Under the pieces are notes generated by a model. The model was not told the DNA's origin. It ran no database searches and was given only the letters and a program-made list of their open reading frames with translations. This document shows, in pieces, positions 1-5,433 of a DNA stretch of 7,539 bases; positions within the stretch are counted from its first letter, which is position 1; every line of letters starts with the position of its first letter. The stretch is from Dethiosulfatibacter sp. (GTDB lineage Bacteria > Bacillota_A > Clostridia > Tissierellales > Dethiosulfatibacteraceae): positions 1 through 7,539 of the forward strand of contig JAHRFV010000106.1 of assembly GCA_019084435.1 (NCBI GenBank). Direction: 5' to 3'. Made by a program: the position numbers and the translations under genes.

Positions 1-59
1 GGGTCAAGTCTTACTTCATTTGTATCAGGTACTTGTTTTATACATACGACAATTTTCAT
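1..59 (-). CDS. etfB: Electron transfer flavoprotein beta subunit, N-terminal fragment (runs off left edge)
   Basis: Only the first 19 codons are inside the window. The frame opens with an ATG at 59-57 and reads MKIVVCIKQVPDTNEVRLD, the typical N-terminus of EtfB (KQVPDT motif near the start). EtfB pairs with EtfA to form the FAD/AMP- or double-FAD-binding heterodimer that passes electrons to or from acyl-CoA dehydrogenases. In clostridial Bcd-Etf complexes it takes part in flavin-based electron bifurcation. The ribosome binding site AGGAGGA (73-67) lies 7 nt before the ATG and overlaps the TAG stop of the upstream acyl-CoA dehydrogenase gene. The two genes are therefore in one transcript and probably translationally linked. 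By the usual bcd-etfB-etfA order I expect etfA further left, outside the window. The call rests on a short but characteristic stretch plus context; whether this Etf is the bifurcating type cannot be judged from the fragment. Confidence 0.88.
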   Translation of the reverse strand, partial: MKIVVCIKQVPDTNEVRLD

Positions 60-71
60 TGTTTATTCCTC

Positions 72-1208
72 CTATAGCATATGTGCTGAAATTACCATTC
101 TTTGAACTTCTGAAGTTCCTTCATAGATTTCAGTTATTTTCGCATCTCTCATCATTCTCTCAACTGGATACTCTCTGGTGTATCCATACCCGCCGTGTAA
201 TTGAACAGCTTGTGTGGTTATTTTCATCGCAGCTTCTGAAGCAAACAGTTTTGCCATTGCAGCTTCATAACTATATGGCAATCCATTATCTTTGTTGAAA
301 GCTGCCTTATAAACCAAGAGTCTTGCTGCATCAGCATTAGTTTGCATATCAGCCAGCATAAACTGTGTGTTTTGGAACTTAGATATAGACTTTCCGAACT
401 GCTTTCTCTCTTTAACATACTTGACTGTCTCATCAATTGCTCCTTGAGCAATACCCAAAGCTTGAGCAGCAATACCTATACGTCCGCCATCCAATGTCTT
501 CATGGCAATAGAGAATCCCTTACCTTCTTTGCCTAGAAGATTTTCTTTTGGAACCTTCACATTGTCAAATATCAGTTCACATGTTGCTGATCCTCTGATT
601 CCAAGCTTCAGTTCTTTTTTTCCAATTGAGAAACCTTCAAAGTCTTTTTCTACTATAAAAGCTGAAATACCTTTTGTTCCAACAGATTTGTCTGTCATAG
701 CCATAACTATAAAAGTGTCAGCATATGATGCATTGGTAATGAATATTTTCGAACCATTTAATATATAATGGTCGCCATTGAGTACAGCTTTAGTCTGCTG
801 ACCTGCAGCATCTGTTCCTGCATTGGGCTCTGTCAATCCAAAAGCGCCTAATTTTTTACCGCTTGCTAATGGTACCAAATATTTTTGCTTCTGTTCTTCT
901 GTTCCAAACTCATAAATTGGAGCTGCACATAATGACGCATGGGCAGACAATACTACCCCTGTAGTTCCACAGGCTTTTGAAACTTCTTCCACCAACATGA
1001 TGTACGAAGCATTGTCTCCACCCGCTCCACCATACTTCTTAGGAAATTGTATTCCCATCATGCCATATTTTTGCATTTTTTCAACTGTTTCGATAGGAAA
1101 TCTTTCTTCTTCATCTACCTCAGCTGCAATTGTCTTTACTTCTCTTTCTGTGAATTCTCGATACAGCTGTTGAAGTAAGATTTGTTCTTTCGTAATGTTA
1201 AAGTTCAT
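72..1208 (-). CDS. bcd: Short-chain acyl-CoA dehydrogenase (butyryl-CoA dehydrogenase type)
   Basis: A 378-aa FAD flavoenzyme of the acyl-CoA dehydrogenase family, at the normal family length (about 380 aa). It interconverts 2-enoyl-CoA and saturated acyl-CoA in the cytoplasm with Etf as electron partner; in Clostridia the common substrate is crotonyl-CoA/butyryl-CoA. Visible features are an all-alpha N-terminal domain (about 1-115), the first family signature GLTEPNAGTDAAG (124-136), the central beta domain (about 120-235), a C-terminal helical domain, and the second signature starting QLHGGYGYTREYPVER (336-351). The expected catalytic base is Glu363 in IYEGT (361-365). The start is an ATG at 1208 with GGAGG at 1219-1215, 6 nt upstream. 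etfB follows with its ribosome binding site overlapping the stop codon. A MaoC-type hydratase lies 132 bases upstream. Chain-length specificity cannot be read with certainty: isovaleryl-, aryl- or other short acyl-CoA substrates remain possible, so the symbol is by similarity and context. Confidence 0.93.
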   Translation of the reverse strand: MNFNITKEQILLQQLYREFTEREVKTIAAEVDEEERFPIETVEKMQKYGMMGIQFPKKYGGAGGDNASYIMLVEEVSKACGTTGVVLSAHASLCAAPIYEFGTEEQKQKYLVPLASGKKLGAFGLTEPNAGTDAAGQQTKAVLNGDHYILNGSKIFITNASYADTFIVMAMTDKSVGTKGISAFIVEKDFEGFSIGKKELKLGIRGSATCELIFDNVKVPKENLLGKEGKGFSIAMKTLDGGRIGIAAQALGIAQGAIDETVKYVKERKQFGKSISKFQNTQFMLADMQTNADAARLLVYKAAFNKDNGLPYSYEAAMAKLFASEAAMKITTQAVQLHGGYGYTREYPVERMMRDAKITEIYEGTSEVQRMVISAHML

Positions 1209-1230
1209 TTTTAACCTCCATTGTTTGATT

Positions 1231-1260
1231 ACAATATTTTTTTAGATATTTTTTTAACAA
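1231..1260 (-). promoter_or_regulatory. Possible vegetative promoter for bcd-etf
   Basis: On the minus strand TTGTTA (1260-1255) and TATTGT (1236-1231) are separated by 18 nt. The spacer is made mostly of two A7 tracts (plus-strand T7 at 1237-1243 and 1249-1255). The match to -35/-10 consensus is modest, and such AT-rich DNA produces chance matches. It lies between the hairpin at 1276-1298 and the bcd start, so it could give basal dehydrogenase/Etf expression independent of the sigma-54 promoter. Confidence 0.3.
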
Positions 1261-1270
1261 TCTAATTTTG

Positions 1271-1298
1271 AATAAAAGACTTTCTTTCAGAAAGTCTT
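1271..1298 (-). terminator. Hairpin with U-rich tail between maoC-like gene and bcd
   Basis: AAGACTTTCT (1276-1285) and AGAAAGTCTT (1289-1298) form a perfect 10-bp stem with a 3-nt loop. Read on the minus strand the stem is followed by a T-rich run (CTTTTATT, to 1271), the layout of an intrinsic terminator for transcription leaving the hydratase gene, whose stop is about 42 nt upstream. The tail is interrupted by an A and the stem is AT-rich, so partial termination (a step-down between hydratase and bcd) or an RNA processing/stability element is as likely as full termination. Confidence 0.55.
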
Positions 1299-1340
1299 AA
1301 TTTCACCTTCTAATCTTCAATTCAAAGCATTAGCATCTTA

Positions 1341-1757
1341 TTATTTTGGTGGCATACATGTAGCTTTTCCATCTAACACAACTACATTATTCTGATTTGT
1401 ACAGGTTGTTCTCATCACTATTCTATTCTTCTCTTCGTTTATTTCGATAACTTCGCCTTCAGCTTTTATGGTGTCTCCAAATTTTACAGGCGCTGTGAAT
1501 TTTAATTCTTGTGCTAAATAAATTGTTCCAGGACCTGGAAGATGAACTCCTAAAACCGCTGAAACCAGACCTGCTGTGAGCATACCATGTGCAATTCTGC
1601 CTTTAAACATTGTGTTCTTAGATGTTTCTTCATCGATATGAGCGGGATTGATATCTCCTGTGATGCCTGCATATAGATAGACATCCGACTCACTGATTGT
1701 CTTTTGGAAAGAAGCTTTGTCGCCGATTTTTATCTCTTTGATTGTTTTGCCTTTCAT
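1341..1757 (-). CDS. MaoC/PhaJ-type (R)-specific enoyl-CoA hydratase
   Basis: A 138-aa single hot-dog-fold protein of the MaoC dehydratase family, at the usual length for PhaJ-like enzymes. Family members reversibly hydrate trans-2-enoyl-CoA to (R)-3-hydroxyacyl-CoA in the cytoplasm. The active-site segment GDINPAHIDEE (34-44) supplies the expected Asp35 and His40. It is followed by RIAHGMLTAGLVS (54-66), where Ser66 aligns with the conserved PhaJ serine, and by LPGPGTIYLAQELKFTAPVKFGD (73-95), typical of the family. The start is an ATG at 1757 preceded by AAGGAGG (1770-1764). A sigma-54-type promoter sits just upstream, and bcd-etfB lie downstream on the same strand. Context suggests it works next to the acyl-CoA dehydrogenase, supplying or removing the enoyl-CoA. 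It could instead act as a dehydratase in the reductive direction, or on a branched or aromatic acyl-CoA from amino-acid fermentation; the substrate cannot be told from the sequence. Confidence 0.9.
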   Translation of the reverse strand: MKGKTIKEIKIGDKASFQKTISESDVYLYAGITGDINPAHIDEETSKNTMFKGRIAHGMLTAGLVSAVLGVHLPGPGTIYLAQELKFTAPVKFGDTIKAEGEVIEINEEKNRIVMRTTCTNQNNVVVLDGKATCMPPK

Positions 1758-1792
1758 CTGAAACCTCCTTGTTTTATTTACATTTATAGCTA

Positions 1793-1808
1793 TGCATATT
1801 TCATGCCA
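1793..1808 (-). promoter_or_regulatory. Sigma-54 (-24/-12) promoter of the hydratase gene
   Basis: The minus strand reads TTGGCATGAAATATGCA (1809-1793). It matches the RpoN consensus YTGGCACG-N4-TTGCW with the invariant GG (1807-1806) and GC (1795-1794) at the exact required spacing of 10 nt. There are two deviations (T for C after TGGCA, A for the first T of TTGC). The predicted start of transcription is near 1782, giving a leader of about 25 nt that contains the AAGGAGG ribosome binding site of the gene starting at 1757. The neighbouring upstream gene encodes a sigma-54 activator, which strengthens the call. Confidence 0.75.
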
Positions 1809-1887
1809 ATAATGTACTTTCTTTTAAGAATCTCTAAACCCCATTCTATCAGTAGTTGTATAGGATTAAAAAACGCAAGATTTTATT

Positions 1888-1973
1888 GTTAATTATTTAT
1901 CACTTGTTTTAGTTAAAATTTGAAATTTTTGTATTGTTTAGTTTACAAAACTGGACAAATTCGTTAACTTAAC
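1888..1973. promoter_or_regulatory. Candidate upstream activator-binding region for the sigma-54 promoter
   Basis: The AT-rich spacer between the regulator stop (2017) and the -24 element holds several inverted repeats about 105-190 nt upstream of the predicted start, the usual range for enhancer-binding proteins. They are GTTAA-C-TTAAC (1963-1973, perfect), TTTTGTA-N10-TACAAAA (1927-1950, perfect arms), AGTTT-ACA-AAACT (1940-1952), and GTTAATTATTTATCAC (1888-1903). The last resembles the palindrome GTTAATTATGATTAAC in the regulator's own leader (4114-4129). Inverted repeats are common by chance in such DNA, so which one, if any, is bound is inference. Otherwise the 259-base gap 1758-2016 contains no gene and no convincing terminator for the regulator. 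Confidence 0.35.
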
Positions 1974-2016
1974 CTTACATATTTAGAGTTATAATATAAA
2001 TTGTGTTCTTTTATGT

Positions 2017-4131
2017 TTACACATCCAGATTGTATTTGTCAATTTTTTCATAGAAAGCCGTCCTACTGATACCTAATATTTTAGAAGCTTTAGATTTATT
2101 ATAGTTGACTGCCTCAAGACAGTTCAACATGGCTTTTCTTTCGGTTTCCTCAACAATTTCCTTTAAAGTTTTGAGTTCCTCGAAATCATAGTTGCTAGTA
2201 ATATCCAAAGGTAAATGCTTCGGTTTGATTACGGATCCTTCATCTATAATATTTATTGCTCTTTCTATGATGTTTTCAAGCTCCCTTACATTCCCAGGCC
2301 AATTATATCGCTTCAGTTTCATAATCGCACTTTCACTGATTGTTTCAATTTTCTTAAGATACCTGACTCTGAATTTTTCTATGAAACTTTTGCTTAACTC
2401 TTCAATATCTTCCGTTCTTTCCCTTAATGCTGGAATGTTCAATGTAACAACATTTAATCTGTAGTACAAGTCCAATCTGAATTTTTTGGCTTCTATCATT
2501 TGCTGTATGTTTCTATTAGTAGCGGCAATAATCCTTACATCAATCTTTTTCGTCTTGGTAGACCCTATTCGTTCTATCTCTCTCTCTTGTATGGTTCTTA
2601 ATAGCTTTGCCTGCATATTGAGAGGCATATCTCCTATCTCATCAAGAAAAATTGTGCCTTGATCCGCAGCTTCAAACTTGCCTATCTTTCCGCCTTTTTT
2701 AGCCCCAGTAAATGAACCTTCTTCATAACCGAATAGTTCCGACTCTAATAGGTCATCTGGTATGGCTGCACAGTTTACCTTTATAAATGGATTTCCTCTT
2801 CTTGCACTTGAGTTGTGTATAGATTGGGCAAAAAGCTCTTTCCCAGTGCCGCTTTCGCCTAAAATCAGCACATTTGAATCAGTATAAGCTGATTTTTTTG
2901 CCATGCTGATTGCCTGCTTGATGGCATTGCTTTTTCCAACTATATTGCTGAAACGATATTTTGCCTTATTCATCTGAGTTATTTCATCTCGATAGTTTTC
3001 AAGCTGTTGCTCGATTTTAGTAATCTTGTTATATAGTTCGTCCAACTCGCCAATATTACGAAACATTATTTTTCCAACTACGTTGGTGACTTTCCCATTT
3101 TCAAATACAGGAATCCTAGAAGCTATAATATAGTTATCCTTTATTTTTTGCAGATCACCTATCTCTGAAATGCCAGTCTTTGCGACTATATGAAGCCTGG
3201 TGTTTTCAATCACCTCAGTGACATGTTTTCCTTCAAGTTTTTCCTTTTCAAGTCCAAGAAACTTCTTGTAAGCATTTGATATCATTTTTACATAGCCTTC
3301 TGCATCAACAACAATCAACCCATCATATGCCATATCAAAAATGGTCTTCAATATTTCCTTTTCTGTTTTTTCCGAACTCAGCTGCTCTTCTATTAGGTTA
3401 TACTCGGTAATGTCTCGGGCTGTCAGGACACATCCGATATAATTATTTTTCCTCAGAACCGGTTCTTTGCAAATGATAATCTTCTTATTTCCTAAACTCA
3501 AAACTGTGCTGTAGGTTTCTTTCTCTTCAGCTTTTATACTTGAGAGATCATAGTCATCTATAAGCTCTGAAATGTTCAATCCTATAATCTCATTTGAATC
3601 AAGATCAAAAATATCTTCTGTTCTTTTATTTGCCTCTACTATATTACCAACTCTGTTTAACAGCAACACGCCACTGTCAACACATGACATAATTGATTTT
3701 TTATTAGAGAGACTATACTCCAGTTTTTCATAGTGCATTTTCATCACATGTCTTTTTCGAATTAAGCTTTTAAATTTGCCCAAATCGTCTACTACAAAAA
3801 ATAACTCACATGATTTGTTGAATATTGTATTTGTGTCTTCGAACTCTTTAACAATACAATGCTCATCAACGGGCTTCATTATATCATTGACTGTTTTTCC
3901 TGATAAATCATCTAGGGACATCGTTAAAGCTTGCCCGGTCAAGATGCCAGTGAGGTCATTATGCATATTTAGAACTGGAAAACTATCGACACTATATTTC
4001 TTAATTTTTTCATGAACATCAAGTAATGATTCGTTTTCATATATGATGACAGGATTTTTCATCATAATTTCGTTTATTAACAGATCAACACCCCCAAGAA
4101 AATCACCAAATTTGTTAATTATGATTAACAC
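2017..4131 (-). CDS. Sigma-54-dependent transcriptional activator with CBS pair and two PAS domains
   Basis: An enhancer-binding protein that uses ATP hydrolysis to open promoters held by sigma-54 RNA polymerase. Numbered from the GTG at 4131, the 704-aa frame has a CBS pair (about 18-135), PAS-like domains at about 147-245 and 260-365, and a short coiled-coil linker (about 366-392). The AAA+ domain (about 394-625) has Walker A GESGTGKE (425-432), a sigma-54 contact loop GSFTGA (472-477, variant of GAFTGA), Walker B FLDE (495-498), sensor ATNR (537-540), arginine-finger candidates Arg552/Arg558, and WPGNVREL (611-618). A Fis-type helix-turn-helix (about 662-704) ends the protein. CBS domains usually bind adenine nucleotides and PAS domains small ligands or redox cofactors; the signal here is unknown. 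The coordinates give the longest frame. The true start is probably the CTG at 4083, because the predicted transcript begins only about 10 nt before the GTG, and a GGGGG ribosome binding site precedes the CTG. It probably activates the adjacent hydratase-bcd-etf genes. Confidence 0.95.
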   Translation of the reverse strand: MLIIINKFGDFLGGVDLLINEIMMKNPVIIYENESLLDVHEKIKKYSVDSFPVLNMHNDLTGILTGQALTMSLDDLSGKTVNDIMKPVDEHCIVKEFEDTNTIFNKSCELFFVVDDLGKFKSLIRKRHVMKMHYEKLEYSLSNKKSIMSCVDSGVLLLNRVGNIVEANKRTEDIFDLDSNEIIGLNISELIDDYDLSSIKAEEKETYSTVLSLGNKKIIICKEPVLRKNNYIGCVLTARDITEYNLIEEQLSSEKTEKEILKTIFDMAYDGLIVVDAEGYVKMISNAYKKFLGLEKEKLEGKHVTEVIENTRLHIVAKTGISEIGDLQKIKDNYIIASRIPVFENGKVTNVVGKIMFRNIGELDELYNKITKIEQQLENYRDEITQMNKAKYRFSNIVGKSNAIKQAISMAKKSAYTDSNVLILGESGTGKELFAQSIHNSSARRGNPFIKVNCAAIPDDLLESELFGYEEGSFTGAKKGGKIGKFEAADQGTIFLDEIGDMPLNMQAKLLRTIQEREIERIGSTKTKKIDVRIIAATNRNIQQMIEAKKFRLDLYYRLNVVTLNIPALRERTEDIEELSKSFIEKFRVRYLKKIETISESAIMKLKRYNWPGNVRELENIIERAINIIDEGSVIKPKHLPLDITSNYDFEELKTLKEIVEETERKAMLNCLEAVNYNKSKASKILGISRTAFYEKIDKYNLDV
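4081..4095 (-). promoter_or_regulatory. Ribosome binding site and candidate CTG start of the regulator
   Basis: On the minus strand GGGGGTG (4095-4089) matches GGAGGTG with one change that still allows a G-U pair with 16S rRNA. It lies 7 nt before an in-frame CTG (4083-4081). Starting there gives LLINEIMMKNP, the usual beginning of a CBS domain. The GTG at 4131 has no good ribosome binding site and sits about 10 nt from the predicted transcript start. The ATGs at 4065 and 4062 also lack one. CTG initiation is uncommon, so this is inference. Confidence 0.5.
4114..4129. promoter_or_regulatory. Palindrome in the regulator leader, candidate operator
   Basis: GTTAAT (4114-4119) and ATTAAC (4124-4129) are perfect inverted arms around TATG. 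With transcription starting near 4141 the palindrome lies at about +13 to +28, where bound protein would block transcription. The regulator's own helix-turn-helix is one candidate binder (autoregulation). Confidence 0.4.
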
Positions 4132-4147
4132 TAATCAGCCTAATACC

Positions 4148-4176
4148 ATTATACAACTTTGTTTAAAATATATCAA
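4148..4176 (-). promoter_or_regulatory. Sigma-A promoter of the regulator gene
   Basis: On the minus strand TTGATA (4176-4171) and TATAAT (4153-4148) are separated by exactly 17 nt, five of six and six of six matches to consensus. The predicted start is near 4141. The A-tracts immediately upstream (see 4181-4205) would strengthen it. Confidence 0.8.
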
Positions 4177-4180
4177 TCTA

Positions 4181-4205
4181 TTTTTGAATGTTTTTGGGGG
4201 TTTTT
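4181..4205. promoter_or_regulatory. Helically phased T-tracts (UP-element-like, curved DNA)
   Basis: TTTTTG occurs at 4181, 4191 and 4201, exactly 10 bp apart, including the unusual T5-G5-T5 run at 4191-4205. Relative to the regulator's predicted start (about 4141) the A5 tracts on its strand cover about -40, -50 and -60, where the RNA polymerase alpha C-terminal domains bind UP elements. Phased A/T tracts also bend DNA. Confidence 0.5.
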
Positions 4206-4261
4206 GTATTATTTTCTTTACACTACAAAGGTTAATATATTTTTAACAATTCTTTAACCTA

Positions 4262-4290
4262 TTACCAATGGATTTGTTATATGCTATAAT
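4262..4290 (+). promoter_or_regulatory. Probable promoter of the glycosyltransferase-folC unit
   Basis: An extended -10 element TGCTATAAT ends at 4290 (TATAAT at 4285-4290). TTACCA (4262-4267) lies 17 nt upstream as a weak -35. The predicted start near 4297 leaves a very short leader that still carries most of the ribosome binding site GAGGAGGTG (4296-4304). If the true start is further upstream, this -10 may not be the one used. Confidence 0.5.
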
Positions 4291-4309
4291 ATATCGAGGA
4301 GGTGACACG

Positions 4310-5407
4310 ATGAAAAACTTAAATATTCTAATACTAACCGCTCCCTTCGGAAATGGCCATAAAATGGCAGCGAGTTCTTTAGCCGAAACTTTTAAGCAAG
4401 AAGGATGTAATGTAATTGTTCGCGATCTGTTCACTGAATCACATCCTATGCTCACCAGCAATATTTCCAAAACTCATAATCGTTTATTCAATCTAGGAAG
4501 CACTTATTCATATTTTTACTATGGAATCGATAAAATATCTTCCACCCGGTTGATTAACGTTTATCGAATGTTTGGATACCATACACTCAAAAAGATAATT
4601 AGGGAATATGATCCACAAATAATCATCAATACATTTCCAATGCTGTCTGCACCTGAGTTCATGAGGAAATATCAAATGGGTGTACCCGTGATCAATGTTG
4701 TTACGGATTATTGCTGTCATAGACTGTGGATCAACGAAGATTTTGACAGGATTTATCTGGCAACAGATGATTTAAAAGAGAAGCTGATAAAAATGCATAT
4801 CCCTGTCAATAAGCTCGAAGTTACCGGTATACCAATCAGACCAGGCTTTGAAGAAGAAATTGATATAGTTAAGGTTGCAAAGAAGTACCAGGTTGATACA
4901 GATAAAAAATCAATCCTAATTTCTGCTGGAGCTGCAGGTGTATCTAAGGATCTGGATTATGTGTGCACAAAACTAAACAAGATTGTAGATATACAGATTC
5001 TACTGGTGTGCGGTAATAATCTAAAACTTAGATCCAAGATAGATAATCTTGGCTTGAGCAACGTCAAAACATTTGGTTATATCGACGAAATTCACGAATT
5101 GTATCGACTAGCAACAATCATGATTACAAAGCCAGGTGGTATAACCCTTAGTGAAGCTGCAGCCGCTAAGCTTCCTCTGATTCTTTATAAACCAATACCA
5201 GGTCAGGAAAAAGAGAATGCTGATTACTTTGTACACAAGGGTGCCGCTTTGATTGCCAAAACTTCTGACGAAGTCTATGAACACGTAGTGCATGTGCTGA
5301 ATGATGAAGAATACCTCAATCAAATGAAAAAAAGTCTATCGAAATTTTACAGGTCTTCTTCTTCTAAGAATATAGTTCAGGATCTATTATCAAGATACCC
5401 CATGTAA
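4310..5407 (+). CDS. GT28-family diacylglycerol glycosyltransferase (MGDG synthase/UgtP-like)
   Basis: A 365-aa membrane-associated glycosyltransferase that would transfer a hexose from a UDP-sugar to diacylglycerol, making glycolipid for the membrane or a lipoteichoic-acid anchor. The N-terminal MGDG-synthase domain shows TAPFGNGHKMAASSL (10-24, glycine-rich loop with His17), VTDYCCHRLW (131-140) and GIPIRPGF (173-180). The C-terminal GT28 domain shows KPGGITLSEA (274-283) and PGQEKENA (297-304), expected to contact the nucleotide sugar. There is no signal peptide or clear membrane helix, as in UgtP-type peripheral enzymes. I chose the ATG at 4310 because GAGGAGGTG (4296-4304) stands directly before it; an in-frame ATG at 4268 lies upstream of the promoter -10 and has no ribosome binding site. 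folC follows after 26 nt in the same direction, so the two are probably co-transcribed. The donor sugar (glucose or galactose) and the number of sugars added cannot be read from the sequence. Confidence 0.9.
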   Translation: MKNLNILILTAPFGNGHKMAASSLAETFKQEGCNVIVRDLFTESHPMLTSNISKTHNRLFNLGSTYSYFYYGIDKISSTRLINVYRMFGYHTLKKIIREYDPQIIINTFPMLSAPEFMRKYQMGVPVINVVTDYCCHRLWINEDFDRIYLATDDLKEKLIKMHIPVNKLEVTGIPIRPGFEEEIDIVKVAKKYQVDTDKKSILISAGAAGVSKDLDYVCTKLNKIVDIQILLVCGNNLKLRSKIDNLGLSNVKTFGYIDEIHELYRLATIMITKPGGITLSEAAAAKLPLILYKPIPGQEKENADYFVHKGAALIAKTSDEVYEHVVHVLNDEEYLNQMKKSLSKFYRSSSSKNIVQDLLSRYPM

Positions 5408-5433
5408 AATCAACTTGAAAGCAGGAGCAATCA

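Noticed and set aside
1985..2000. TATAAT on the plus strand near 1990 as a rightward promoter
   Set aside because: No suitable -35, and only antisense of the regulator gene lies downstream.
4268..4309. Upstream in-frame ATG (4268) as the start of the glycosyltransferase, adding 14 residues
   Set aside because: It lies before the TATAAT box and has no ribosome binding site, while GAGGAGGTG precedes the ATG at 4310; the family motif also starts properly from 4310.
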